A stretch of DNA of 64,000 bases, from positions 35,987 to 99,986 of the forward strand of contig JAHWKY010000018.1 of the NCBI GenBank assembly GCA_019347575.1. Direction: 5' to 3'. Below are positions 43,277 through 52,358 of this stretch, piece by piece; within the stretch, counting starts at the first letter, position 1; each line of letters begins with the position of its first letter. This DNA comes from Actinomycetota bacterium (GTDB lineage: Bacteria; Actinomycetota; Nitriliruptoria; Nitriliruptorales; Nitriliruptoraceae). A program made the translations under genes and the position numbers. The notes beneath the pieces are model-generated. The model searched no databases and was not told where the DNA came from. It saw only the letters and a program-made list of their open reading frames with translations.

Positions 43277-45079
43277 CTAGGGATGATGGGTGGCCGGGTT
43301 GCCCTCGGCGGCGTCGGGCTCCCAACCACGCGGCAGCGCGCGCGTCGAGGGGAACAGCAGGTCGATGAACCGCTCCGCGGTCGGCTGGGGCTCGTGGTTG
43401 GCGAGGCCGGGGCGCTCGTTGGCCTCGATGATCGCGTACTCCTCGCCGTCGACCGCCGGGACCATCAGGTCGAGTCCGACGACGGGGATGTCGAGCGCGC
43501 GGCTGGCCTCGATCGCCACCGCCTCGAGGGACGGGTGCAGGTCGGCCGTGACGTCGTGGATGGTCCCCCCGGTGTGCAGGTTCGCCGTGCCCCGGACGCG
43601 GAGCACCTCGTCGCGGGGCAACACGTCGGTGAGCTGGTACCCGGCCTTGGCGATGTTGGTCAGGGTGGTCTCGTCGACCGGGATCTGTGACTCGCCGTCC
43701 GTGGCGGCCGCGCGGCGGCGGCTCTGGCTGGCGATCAGCTCCTCGATCGTGTGGCGGCCGTCGCCGCGGACCGAGGCGGGGCGTCGCACCGCGGCCGCGA
43801 CCACCTCGTGCCCGATCACGACGATGCGGAGATCGTCGCCCGAGACGTGCTCCTCGATGAGCACGTCGGGGCACGACTCCGCCGCCTTGCGGACCGCCGC
43901 GTGCAGCTCCTCCGGTGTCGTCACGCCGACCGTGACGCCGTCGCCCTGCTCGCCCCGCGCCGGCTTGACCACGACCCGCCCCACGTGGGCGAGGAACGCC
44001 TCGTCCTCGGTGTCGAAGGTCGCCTCACGCCCTTGCGCCACGCGCAGGCCGGCGCCCTGGAGCAGACGGCGGGTCACGCGCTTGTCGTCGCACCGGCTCA
44101 TGGCGACGGCGGTCGTCAGCTCCGACAGCGACTCGCGGGTGACGACCTCGCGGCCGCCGTGCGACAGCTTGAGGTAGCCGCCCTCCGCATCCACCACGTC
44201 CACAGCGATCCCCCGCCGCATCGCTTCATCGGCGATGATCCGGGCGTAGGGATTCAGCGCGTCGACGTCGTCGCTGCTGCCGGCGAACAGCCGCTCGTTG
44301 ATCGGGTTCTTGCGCTTGACACAGAAGACGGGCACGCGCACGAAGCCCAGCTTCTCGTACAGCTTGATCGCGGGCTCGTTGTCGTGCATCACCGACAGGT
44401 CGAGGTACGCGGCCTCACGGGCCTTGTAGCGCTCGGCCAGCGCACGCACGAGCGCCTGTCCGACCCCGGGGCGATCGGCCTGCGGGTCGACCGCGAGGCA
44501 CCACAGACTCGTCCCCCGCTCGGGGTCGTTGAACGCGCGGTGGTGATCGACGCCGGTGACGGTGCCGATCACCTGACCCGTGTCGGCGTCCTCCGCGACG
44601 AGGTAGGTGAAGGTCTTGGTCAGCTGGTTCTCCCACATCAGGTCGGACGGGGCGGTCACCATCCCGCAACGGGTGTAGACCCGGTTCACCGCCTCGGCGT
44701 CCTCGCGGTTGCGCAGCTTGCGGATGAGCACACCGCGGATCGGGTCCGCCGTCGAGCGGTAGTGGTGCATCCAGAGCCGGAACGTCACCGACGGGTCGAT
44801 GAACAGCTCCTGAGGAGCGAACGCGGTCAGCACCTGAGGCTCACGCACGTAGAGGCAGACGTCCCGTCGACCCGGCTCCTCCTCGCGGAGCGCCGCGGCC
44901 AGCTCGGCGTGGTCATCGAAGGTCTGACCGAACAGGAGTCGACCCCAGCCGCACTCGAGGGTCACGTTGGTCTCGATGCCCTCGGTGAGACGGGTAGGCG
45001 GGGTGTCCCACGCACGCGTTGAGAGGGCGTGCTCGTGCCACAGCCGTCGGGGCTGGTCGCGGCGCGGTCGTCGGGTCAC
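43277..45079 (-). CDS. N-acetylglutaminylglutamine synthetase (GNAT + ATP-grasp)
   Basis: 600 aa. Residues 115-265 form a GNAT acetyltransferase domain: VIGTVTGVDHHRAFNDPERGTSLWCLAVDPQADRPGVGQALVRALAERY. Residues 300-590 form an ATP-grasp ligase: VTRRLLQGAGLRVAQGREATF, VVKPARGEQGDGVTVGVTTPEEL, IEEHVSGDDLRIVVIGHEVVAAAVRRP and EYAIIEANERPGLANHEPQPT. Together they acetylate and join two glutamines. The amidotransferase gene ends 10 nt upstream, so the two are co-translated. NAGGN accumulates under osmotic stress in pseudomonads, rhizobia and some actinobacteria. Confidence 0.92.
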   Translation of the reverse strand: MTRRPRRDQPRRLWHEHALSTRAWDTPPTRLTEGIETNVTLECGWGRLLFGQTFDDHAELAAALREEEPGRRDVCLYVREPQVLTAFAPQELFIDPSVTFRLWMHHYRSTADPIRGVLIRKLRNREDAEAVNRVYTRCGMVTAPSDLMWENQLTKTFTYLVAEDADTGQVIGTVTGVDHHRAFNDPERGTSLWCLAVDPQADRPGVGQALVRALAERYKAREAAYLDLSVMHDNEPAIKLYEKLGFVRVPVFCVKRKNPINERLFAGSSDDVDALNPYARIIADEAMRRGIAVDVVDAEGGYLKLSHGGREVVTRESLSELTTAVAMSRCDDKRVTRRLLQGAGLRVAQGREATFDTEDEAFLAHVGRVVVKPARGEQGDGVTVGVTTPEELHAAVRKAAESCPDVLIEEHVSGDDLRIVVIGHEVVAAAVRRPASVRGDGRHTIEELIASQSRRRAAATDGESQIPVDETTLTNIAKAGYQLTDVLPRDEVLRVRGTANLHTGGTIHDVTADLHPSLEAVAIEASRALDIPVVGLDLMVPAVDGEEYAIIEANERPGLANHEPQPTAERFIDLLFPSTRALPRGWEPDAAEGNPATHHP

Positions 45080-45089
45080 GGAGCCCCCG

Positions 45090-46874
45090 TCAGGGTCGGA
45101 TGTCGTGCGTCTGGAGCCACAGCTCCAGCAGGCCGATCTGCCACAGCTTGTTCCCCCGCAGTGGTGTCAGCTCGGCGTTCGGGTCAGCCAGCCACGTGTC
45201 GACCACGCCGCGGTGGTACAACCCGCGCTCGTGCGCCTCGGGCGCGTTGAGGGCATCCCGTAGGAGCTGCAGGACCTCACCTTCGAGGTGGGTCAGGGCG
45301 GGCACGGGGAAGTAGCCCTTGGGTCGGTCGATGACATCGCTCGGGATGACCTTGCGCGCGGCCTCCTTGAGCACACCCTTGCCCTCGTGGGCGAGCTTCA
45401 GTGCGGGTGGGCAGCGTGCCGCGAGCTCGACGACCTCGTGGTCGAGGAACGGGACCCGGGCTTCGAGGCCGTACGCCATCGTCATGTTGTCGACGCGCTT
45501 GACGGGATCGTCGACCAGCATCACGGTCGTGTCGAGACGCAGGGCGCGGTCGACCGGCGTTTCCGCGCCGGGGCGGGCGAAGTGCTCCTCGACGAACCGA
45601 CGGCTGTCGTCCTGATCCGTGTGGTAGTCGGGCCGTACGAGCCGACGCAGCTCGTCGTGGCCACGATCGAAGAACGCGCGCGCGTACGTGTCGACGCCCG
45701 ACCCGTCGGCATCGACCATCGGCGGGTACCAGTGGTAGCCGCCGAAGACCTCGTCGGCTCCCTGTCCCGACTGGACCACCTTCAGGTGGCGGCTCACCTC
45801 GTAGCTGAGGAGGTGGAACGCGACCACGTCGTGGCTCACCATCGGCTCGCTCATCGCTGCGATCGCCTGCGGCAGTGCCGGCAGCAGCCGCTCGTTGCCG
45901 ATGCGGATGCGGTTGTGGTGGGTTCCGAACGTGTCCGCGATGACGTCGGAGTACTTGAACTCGTCGCCCTCGCGCCCCCCGACGGCCTCGAACCCGATCG
46001 AGAAGGTCTCGAGGCCGTGCTGGCCCGCCTCGGAGAGCAGCCCGACGACGAGGCTGGAGTCGAGCCCCCCGGACAGCAGCACGCCGACCGGCACATCGGC
46101 GACCAGGCGACGCTCGACGCTGCGCCGGAGCGTCTCGAGCACCGCGTCCTCCCAATCCCGTTCGCTCCAGTCGGACCGGTCGGGATCACGGGTGAAGTCG
46201 GGCTTCCAGTAGGTGGTCTGGTCCCGGGCACCGTCCGCCTCGATCGTCAGCAGCGTGGCCGGTGGCAGCTTGCGGACCCCGTTGAGGACGGTGCGGGGCG
46301 CGGGGACGACCGAGTGGAACGTGAGGTAGTGGTGCAGCGCCACCGCATCGATGCTCGTGTCGAGCTCGCCGCCGGTCACCAGAGCCGGGAGGGTCGACGC
46401 GAAACGGATGCGTCCTGCGGTCTCGGCGAGGTAGAGGGGCTTGATTCCGAGCCGGTCACGACCCAGGACGAGCCGGCCCGTGTCGCGCTCGTGGATCGCG
46501 AAGGCGAACATGCCGTTGAGGTGGTGGACGCACCCGTCGCCCCACTCCGCGTAGGCCCTCAGGAGCACCTCGGTGTCGGAGGTGGAGAAGAAGCGGTGCC
46601 CGGCGTCACGCAGTTCCTCGCGCAGCTCGGGGTAGTTGTAGATGCACCCGTTGAACACGATCGTGAGCCCGAGGTGCGGATCGACCATGGGCTGGGCACC
46701 GTGCTCCGACAGGTCGATGATGCTGAGCCGGCGGTGGCTCATGGCTACCGCTCCCTGCGCGAAGATCCCCGAGCCGTCCGGACCACGAGCGGCCAACGGC
46801 CCGGCCATGCGCTCGACCGTGGTGACGTCGGGTCGGCGTCCATCGGTGCGGAACTCGCCGGCGAAACCACACAC
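45090..46874 (-). CDS. asnO: N-acetylglutaminylglutamine amidotransferase (asparagine synthase-like)
   Basis: 594 aa. The start V/M-CGFAGEFRTDG puts Cys2 in place as the glutamine amidohydrolase nucleophile; MSHRRLSIIDLSEHGAQPM, TIVFNGCIYNYPELREEL and GDGCVHHLNGMFAFAI complete that domain. The synthetase part has PVGVLLSGGLDSSLVVGLL, the PP-loop for ATP, and YGLEARVPFLDHEVV. It amidates the dipeptide to NAGGN. The GTG at 46874 follows GAGGAGG at 46884-46890. First gene of the three-gene cluster; glpD is divergent. Confidence 0.92.
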   Translation of the reverse strand: MCGFAGEFRTDGRRPDVTTVERMAGPLAARGPDGSGIFAQGAVAMSHRRLSIIDLSEHGAQPMVDPHLGLTIVFNGCIYNYPELREELRDAGHRFFSTSDTEVLLRAYAEWGDGCVHHLNGMFAFAIHERDTGRLVLGRDRLGIKPLYLAETAGRIRFASTLPALVTGGELDTSIDAVALHHYLTFHSVVPAPRTVLNGVRKLPPATLLTIEADGARDQTTYWKPDFTRDPDRSDWSERDWEDAVLETLRRSVERRLVADVPVGVLLSGGLDSSLVVGLLSEAGQHGLETFSIGFEAVGGREGDEFKYSDVIADTFGTHHNRIRIGNERLLPALPQAIAAMSEPMVSHDVVAFHLLSYEVSRHLKVVQSGQGADEVFGGYHWYPPMVDADGSGVDTYARAFFDRGHDELRRLVRPDYHTDQDDSRRFVEEHFARPGAETPVDRALRLDTTVMLVDDPVKRVDNMTMAYGLEARVPFLDHEVVELAARCPPALKLAHEGKGVLKEAARKVIPSDVIDRPKGYFPVPALTHLEGEVLQLLRDALNAPEAHERGLYHRGVVDTWLADPNAELTPLRGNKLWQIGLLELWLQTHDIRP

Positions 46875-47023
46875 GGTGGGACGCCTCCTCGGGGTCGCCG
46901 ACGGTGAAGTCTTCGAGTCCAACAACGTGACGCGCCGATCGTCGCGCGTCCCGTGCGGGCTCTGTCCCTTCGGACAGCAGGATGGAGCACGCGAGCGCGT
47001 CGGGTCAAGGTGAGCGGCCCCAG

Positions 47024-47029
47024 TACGCT
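47024..47029 (+). promoter_or_regulatory. Probable -10 element (TACGCT) of the glpD operon
   Basis: TACGCT about 37 nt before the GTG at 47066, in the divergent region shared with the NAGGN cluster. Confidence 0.35.
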
Positions 47030-47065
47030 GCGCGGGTCGAGACGTCTCCGGAGGGAAACGGGCCC

Positions 47066-48799
47066 GTGTCCGACGCTGCGCTGAACCCAGACCAGCGCGC
47101 GCGTGACCTCCAGCGGATGCGCGAGGAGGTCTTCGACCTGGTCGTCATCGGCGGCGGGGTCACGGGCGCCGGGATCGCCGTCGACGCCGCGACCCGGGGG
47201 CTCGAGGTGGCCCTGCTGGAGCAGCGCGACTGGGCGGCGGGGACATCGAGCCGTTCCAGCAAGCTGATCCACGGCGGCCTGCGCTACCTGGAGCAGCTCA
47301 ACTTCGGCCTCGTCCGTGAGGCACTCGTCGAGCGCGGCCTGCTGCTGGATCGGCTGGCGCCGCACCTGGTCAAGCCGGTGTCGTTCCTCTACCCCCTGCG
47401 CCGCCACGTCTGGGAGCGCGCCTACGTCGGAGCCGGCCTGGCCCTCTACGACTCGATGGGCGGAGCCGGTGACCTCCCACGCCACCAGCACCTGACGAAG
47501 CGCAAGGCCCTGCGCCTCGCTCCGGCACTGCGCAGCGACTCGCTGACCGGCGCGGTGCGGTACTGGGACGGCCAGGTCGACGACGCCCGGTTCGTCGTCG
47601 CCCTCGCCCGGACGGCCGCTCGTCACGGCGCCGCACTGGCCACCAGCGCACGGGTCTACGGGCTGCTCCGTGAGGGCGAACGCGTCGTGGGGGTCCGCAC
47701 GCGCGACCTCGAGCACGGTGACGAGATCGCCGTGCGCGGCCGGATGGTGGTGAACGCCACCGGCGTGTGGGCCAACGAGGTGCAACAGATGATCGGCCGC
47801 GGCCGCATCCGGGTGCGGCCGTCCAAGGGCGTGCACATCGTCGTGCCGCGCGACCGCATCCAGGCCGACGCGGGTCTCATCCTGCGGACCGATCGCAGCG
47901 TGCTCTTCGTCATCCCCTGGCCCGCGGCCCCGAACCTGCGCCACTGGCTGATCGGGACGACGGACACGGACTGGAACCTCGATCTGTCGCACCCGGCCGC
48001 GAGCCGGGTCGACATCGAGTACCTGCTCACCGAGGTGAACAAGGTTCTGCGCACACCCCTGACGCCGGCCGACGTCGAGGGGGTGTACGCGGGACTGAGG
48101 CCGCTGCTCTTCGGTGAGGACGAGGCGACCAGCACGCTGTCACGCGAGCACGCCGTCGCCCCGACCGTTGCCGGCATGATCACCGTCGCGGGAGGCAAGT
48201 ACACGACCTACCGGGTCATGGCGGAGGACGCGGTCGCAGCCGCCGTGCGGGGTATGGATCGCCGCGTCCCACGTTCGGTGACCGCCGAGACTCCGCTGTT
48301 GGGTGCCGACGGCTACCACGCGCTGTGGAACCAGCGTCGGCAGCTCGCCGCGGAGTCCGGGCTGCACGTCGCACGCGTCGAGCACCTGCTGCATCGGTTC
48401 GGGTCGGCGATCACCGATCTGCTCGATCTGATCGCCGATCGCCCCGAACTCGGCGAGCCTCTGCACGGCGCCGACGACTACCTCGCGGCGGAGGTGGTCT
48501 ACGCCGCGTCCCACGAGGGCGCGCTGCACCTCGACGACGTGCTCACCCGCCGCACCCGCATCTCGATCGAGGAGTGGGACCGGGGCGCGGGGGCCGCCGA
48601 CCACGTGGCCAACCTCATGGCCCAGGTCCTGGGGTGGGACAGCGTCACCCTCAAGCGCGAGATCGAACACTACGAGGCCAGGGTCGAGGCCGAGCTCGGC
48701 TCGCAGCAGATGCCCGACGACCACACCGCCGACGCGGCCCGGCTCGGTGCGCCCGACGTCCGCATGGGTGCGCGCGGGCACCACGACGCGCCGGCGTGA
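47066..48799 (+). CDS. glpD: FAD-dependent glycerol-3-phosphate dehydrogenase
   Basis: 577 aa. Residues 20-60: FDLVVIGGGVTGAGIAVDAATRGLEVALLE (FAD fold); then DWAAGTSSRSSKLIHGGLRYLEQ, the GlpD signature; RYWDGQVDDARFVVALARTAARHGA; and late MITVAGGKYTTYRVMAEDAV. Oxidises glycerol 3-phosphate to dihydroxyacetone phosphate at the membrane and passes electrons to quinone. The GTG at 47066 follows GGAGGG at 47050. Overlaps the SURF1 gene by 4 nt. Confidence 0.93.
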   Translation: MSDAALNPDQRARDLQRMREEVFDLVVIGGGVTGAGIAVDAATRGLEVALLEQRDWAAGTSSRSSKLIHGGLRYLEQLNFGLVREALVERGLLLDRLAPHLVKPVSFLYPLRRHVWERAYVGAGLALYDSMGGAGDLPRHQHLTKRKALRLAPALRSDSLTGAVRYWDGQVDDARFVVALARTAARHGAALATSARVYGLLREGERVVGVRTRDLEHGDEIAVRGRMVVNATGVWANEVQQMIGRGRIRVRPSKGVHIVVPRDRIQADAGLILRTDRSVLFVIPWPAAPNLRHWLIGTTDTDWNLDLSHPAASRVDIEYLLTEVNKVLRTPLTPADVEGVYAGLRPLLFGEDEATSTLSREHAVAPTVAGMITVAGGKYTTYRVMAEDAVAAAVRGMDRRVPRSVTAETPLLGADGYHALWNQRRQLAAESGLHVARVEHLLHRFGSAITDLLDLIADRPELGEPLHGADDYLAAEVVYAASHEGALHLDDVLTRRTRISIEEWDRGAGAADHVANLMAQVLGWDSVTLKREIEHYEARVEAELGSQQMPDDHTADAARLGAPDVRMGARGHHDAPA

Positions 48800-49560
48800 C
48801 CCTCGCCTCGCGCCGGCTGCTGCCGCTCCACGTCGGCGTCCTCGTCGTCCTCGTCGCCACCACCTTGCTCGGCCTGTGGCAGCTGCGCCGTCACGACGAG
48901 GCGCGCGCGGACGCGGACCGGCTCGCGGCACGCATAGATCTTGACCCGATCCCCCTGAGCGAGGTGGATGCCACCGGCGATCCGGGATCGTTCGAGTTCG
49001 TGCCGGTGGAGGCGACCGGCGTGTACGAGCAGGATGCCGAGATCCTGGTCCGCAACCGCGCACGCCGGGGCGTGAACGGGTGGCACGTCGTCACGCCGCT
49101 GCTCCTAACGGACGGCGGGGCGGTGCTGGTCAACCGCGGCTGGGTCCCGCTCGACATCGGCGAGGCGGGTGCCGCGACCGCACCACCACCTGAGGGACAG
49201 GTCACCGTGGTGGGGCCGCTCATGCGGTCACAGCGACCTTCCGGGTTCGGCCCGAAGGATCCCGACCAGGGCCAGCTCGACCGGGTCTTCCGCATCGATG
49301 TCGACCGCATCTCCCGGCAGGTGTCGGCAGCGGAGGTGTTCCCGGGGTACCTCCAGCTGGCAGCCCAGACACCGCCGCAGGGGCAGGGCCATCCGCTCCC
49401 AGTGGAGGCGCCGCAACCGGATGCCGGGCCGCACCTCGGCTACGCGCTGCAGTGGTTCGGGCTGGGCCTGACCGCGGCGGTGGCGTACGCGTTCTTCCTG
49501 CGCCGGCGCCTGAGCGAGCCCGAGCCGCGATCGGAGCTCGAGACGGAGCTGGATCGGTGA
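48796..49560 (+). CDS. SURF1 family cytochrome oxidase biogenesis protein
   Basis: 254 aa. Two membrane helices, near residues 10-30 and 220-240, flank a periplasm-side beta domain with VLVRNRARRGVNGWHVVTPLLLTDGGAVLVNRGWVPLD, the SURF1 signature, and HLGYALQWFGLGLTAAVAYAFFLRRR at the end. SURF1 helps insert heme a into cytochrome c oxidase. The GTG overlaps glpD, and the MFS gene overlaps its stop, so the three are translated together; the grouping with GlpD suggests a respiratory theme. Confidence 0.92.
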   Translation: MTLASRRLLPLHVGVLVVLVATTLLGLWQLRRHDEARADADRLAARIDLDPIPLSEVDATGDPGSFEFVPVEATGVYEQDAEILVRNRARRGVNGWHVVTPLLLTDGGAVLVNRGWVPLDIGEAGAATAPPPEGQVTVVGPLMRSQRPSGFGPKDPDQGQLDRVFRIDVDRISRQVSAAEVFPGYLQLAAQTPPQGQGHPLPVEAPQPDAGPHLGYALQWFGLGLTAAVAYAFFLRRRLSEPEPRSELETELDR

Positions 49561-50729
49561 GCGAGGACGGTTCCCCGCAGCCGCGACTGGCCGCCGCTCT
49601 GGGCTACCTCACCGCGACCCGGCTGCTCGTCAACACGCTGCACCGGTTCGTGTTCCCCTTCCTGCCCGCGATCGCGCGGGGCCTGGGCATCTCGCTGGGC
49701 CAAGCCGGGTTGCTGGTATCGGCCCGCAACCTCGCCGGAGCCGCCGCGCCGCTGACCGTCGGGGTCGGGTCGCGCGGCGGGGGTCGCCGCGTCGTCACCG
49801 CCGGGCTGGTGCTGCTCGTGGTCGGCGCGGCGCTGGCATCGATCAGCGCGGGGCTGATCGCCGCGCTGATCGCGTTCGTGTTCCTCGGTTTGGGCAAGCC
49901 GACGTTCGACGTCGGTCAGCAGACCTACCTGTCGGACCGCACCCCCTACCACCTCCGCGCGCGGTACCTGTCCACGGTCGAGCTGACGTGGGCAGGGGGG
50001 TTGCTGCTGGGGGGACCGGCCGCCGGCTGGCTGATCTCACGCTTCGGATGGCAGGCACCGTTCGTCGCCGTCGGGCTGGGGCTGGCCGTGGCCCTGTCGG
50101 TTCTTGCTCGGGTGCTCGAACCCGGGCCGTCGCGACCGCCTGGCCGACGGGCGACGCTCCAGCTGGAGCCGGCAGCCCGCAGCCTCCTGGGGGTCGCTCT
50201 GCTCTTCTCGCTCGCCACCGAGCTGGTGTTCATCGTGTTCGGGGCGTGGCTCGAGGAGGACTTCGGCCTGTCACTGATCGGGTTGGGCGGCGTGGCGACG
50301 GTCATCGGCCTCGCGGAACTCGCGGGTGAGGGCACGACGATCGCGTTCACCGACCGGCTCGGCAAGCGTCGCGCCGTGGCCGTCGGACTCGTCATCTCGA
50401 TCGTGTCGTTCGCGGCACTGGGCGCGGCCAGCGGCCGCTTCGGCGTCGGGATCGCGCTGCTGGCGATCGGGCTGTTCGGGTTCGAGATCACGATCGTCTC
50501 CACCATCCCGCTCGCCAGCGAGGTCGATCCGGCGGACCGTTCGCGCTACCTGGCGCTGCTCGTGCTCGCGGTGTCGATCGGTCGTGCCGCCGGTGCGGGG
50601 TTCGGGCCGTGGCTGTTCGAGCGGGGCGGGTTCGCGACCAACACCGTCGCGGCAGCGGCGCTGCTGGTGGCCTCGTTGGCGCTGCTGCTCCTGTGGGTCC
50701 CCGAGCCCGATCACCCGCGCCCCGGTTGA
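49557..50729 (+). CDS. MFS transporter
   Basis: 390 aa with about 12 helices. Start VSEDGSPQPRLAAALGYLTATRLLVNTLHRFVFPFLPAIARGLG; the loop after helix 2, GVGSRGGGRRVV, and the central LGKRRAVAVGLVISI are typical. The substrate cannot be told from sequence. The GTG at 49557 overlaps the SURF1 stop. Confidence 0.85.
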   Translation: MSEDGSPQPRLAAALGYLTATRLLVNTLHRFVFPFLPAIARGLGISLGQAGLLVSARNLAGAAAPLTVGVGSRGGGRRVVTAGLVLLVVGAALASISAGLIAALIAFVFLGLGKPTFDVGQQTYLSDRTPYHLRARYLSTVELTWAGGLLLGGPAAGWLISRFGWQAPFVAVGLGLAVALSVLARVLEPGPSRPPGRRATLQLEPAARSLLGVALLFSLATELVFIVFGAWLEEDFGLSLIGLGGVATVIGLAELAGEGTTIAFTDRLGKRRAVAVGLVISIVSFAALGAASGRFGVGIALLAIGLFGFEITIVSTIPLASEVDPADRSRYLALLVLAVSIGRAAGAGFGPWLFERGGFATNTVAAAALLVASLALLLLWVPEPDHPRPG

Positions 50730-50791
50730 GTTCCGTGTGCCGGTCGGCTCGGTCACGACCGACAGGACCGGTACACCGACGGGGCGCGGGA

Positions 50792-51769
50792 TCAGGGGAT
50801 CAGCCCGGAGGCGCGCAGGTGGGCGATGGTGCGCGTCACGCCCTCGAGCAGCGGGACGGGTTCGTAGCCGAGCTCGCGCTGCGCCTTGGACGCGTCGACC
50901 TTGGCCTCCCACAGCAGGAACTCGAGCTCGCCGGGCGCGATGAGCGGCTTGAACCCGAACGTGCGTGCGAGCGGAGCGGACACGTTCGCCACCGCCCTGA
51001 GCAGCCACGCGGGGGCCACCCGTGGGAGCTTGGGTAGACCCGCGACCTGCTGCGTCGCCTCGGCGAGCTCACGCATCGTGGCGTATCGGTCGGCCAGCAG
51101 GTAGCGCTCGCCGGTCCCCCCGCGCTCGGCAGCGGCGAGGTGCGCCGCCGCGACGGCGTCGACCTCCGCGACCGACATACCGCCAGGGGGGAGCAGCGGG
51201 GCGTCGCCGTTGCAGAGGCGGATGAAGAACTGGTTGGCGCCGACGTTGCTCGGGCTCGGCCCGTACACCGACCCCGGGTTGGTCTGGACCACGTCGTAGC
51301 CCTCGTCCACGAAGCGCTGCACGGCGCGGTCCGCGGCCTGCTTCGACCGCTCGTAGTGGGTGTGCTTGGGCTCGGGATCGAGCTGGTCCTCGCGGAGGAA
51401 CCCATCGGACCCTGCCGCGAAGACGTCCATCGTCGAGGTGTGCACCACCCGCTCCACGCCGGCGTCCCGGGCCGCGCGCAGGAAGTTGACGGTGCCGAGG
51501 TGGTTGACGCGGTCGAAGATGCCGGGGTCGCGGAACCACTGCTCGGGTAGTCCGGCCGCGTGGAAGGCGGCCTCGACGCCGTCCACCGCCGCGGGGAGTG
51601 TCGCGGCCTCGGTGATGTCGCCGACGGTCAACTCCACCTCCGCGGGCAGGACGTCCGCAGCTCGGTCGCGGTCGCGAACGAGTGCCCGCACGCGGTGTCC
51701 TGCGGCGGCGAGGTGGCGGGCGATCGCGTTGCCGATCGTGCCGGTCGCACCGGTGACGAGCGCGTGCAT
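50792..51769 (-). CDS. NAD-dependent epimerase/dehydratase family protein
   Basis: 325-aa extended short-chain dehydrogenase. MHALVTGATGTIGNAIARHLAAAGHRVRALVRD is the GxxGxxG NAD fold; VVHTSTMDVFAAGSDG and YERSKQAADRAV give the catalytic Ser/Thr and YxxxK. Members reduce or epimerise sugar nucleotides, flavonoids or lipid-linked carbonyls. The ATG at 51769 has GGGGAG upstream. Downstream neighbour of mog. Confidence 0.88.
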   Translation of the reverse strand: MHALVTGATGTIGNAIARHLAAAGHRVRALVRDRDRAADVLPAEVELTVGDITEAATLPAAVDGVEAAFHAAGLPEQWFRDPGIFDRVNHLGTVNFLRAARDAGVERVVHTSTMDVFAAGSDGFLREDQLDPEPKHTHYERSKQAADRAVQRFVDEGYDVVQTNPGSVYGPSPSNVGANQFFIRLCNGDAPLLPPGGMSVAEVDAVAAAHLAAAERGGTGERYLLADRYATMRELAEATQQVAGLPKLPRVAPAWLLRAVANVSAPLARTFGFKPLIAPGELEFLLWEAKVDASKAQRELGYEPVPLLEGVTRTIAHLRASGLIP

Positions 51770-51803
51770 GCGGGACTCCCCTTCGGTATGACGGCGTCGA
51801 GGA

Positions 51804-52286
51804 TCAGTGGTGGTCGGTGATGCCTCGGAGCTGATCGATGGCGTGCGGTAGCAGCCCGACGATCGCCCGGAGGCTCTCGACCGCGCCCCGCTCGCTGCCG
51901 GGGAGGTTGACGACGAGGGTGTCGCCGACCGTCCCGGCGATCCCCCGCGACAGGTCGGCGAACGGGGTCGAACGGCGCCCCGCAGCCCGCATCGCCTCGG
52001 CCAGCCCGGGCGCTTGTCGATCGACGATCCGGGCGGTCGCCTCGGGTGTGACGTCGCGGGGCGCGAAGCCGGTGCCCCCGGTCGTCGCGACCACGGCGGC
52101 CCCCCCGGCGAGGTCGCGTATCGCCGAGGCGATGGCGTCGACGTCGTCGGGCACGACGCGGACCCGCACGACGTCGAACCCCTGCTCCTCCAGCACCGCC
52201 GCGACCGCCGGGCCGGAGCGGTCCTCGCGCTCGCCTTCCGCGGAGCGGTCACTCACCGTCAGGACCGCTGCCTTGCGCGCGGTCAC
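51804..52286 (-). CDS. Molybdopterin adenylyltransferase-like protein (MogA/MoaB)
   Basis: 160 aa. AAVLTVSDRSAEGEREDRSGPAVAAVLEEQGF and VVATTGGTGFAPRDVTPEAT are the MoaB/MogA signature; GTVGDTLVVNLPGSERGAVESLRAIVGLLPHAI ends the domain. It activates molybdopterin with AMP, needed for the membrane molybdoenzyme 1.8 kb upstream on the same strand. Stop and start spacing (35 nt) with the epimerase suggests one transcript. Confidence 0.9.
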   Translation of the reverse strand: MTARKAAVLTVSDRSAEGEREDRSGPAVAAVLEEQGFDVVRVRVVPDDVDAIASAIRDLAGGAAVVATTGGTGFAPRDVTPEATARIVDRQAPGLAEAMRAAGRRSTPFADLSRGIAGTVGDTLVVNLPGSERGAVESLRAIVGLLPHAIDQLRGITDHH

Positions 52287-52358
52287 GTCACACCTCCACG
52301 ATCGAGCGTGAGCGTAGGCCGCGGGTGCGATGGAGACGTCACGCGTCGTCCGTCGCCG

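Noticed and set aside
43277..46874. Reading the pair as ordinary asparagine synthase and cyanophycin/glutathione synthase
   Set aside because: The GNAT plus ATP-grasp layout and the M42 neighbour fit the NAGGN pathway better.
45288..46907. 539-aa plus-strand open frame opposite asnO
   Set aside because: Mirror of a clear asparagine-synthase-like gene; codon-position bias favours the minus strand.
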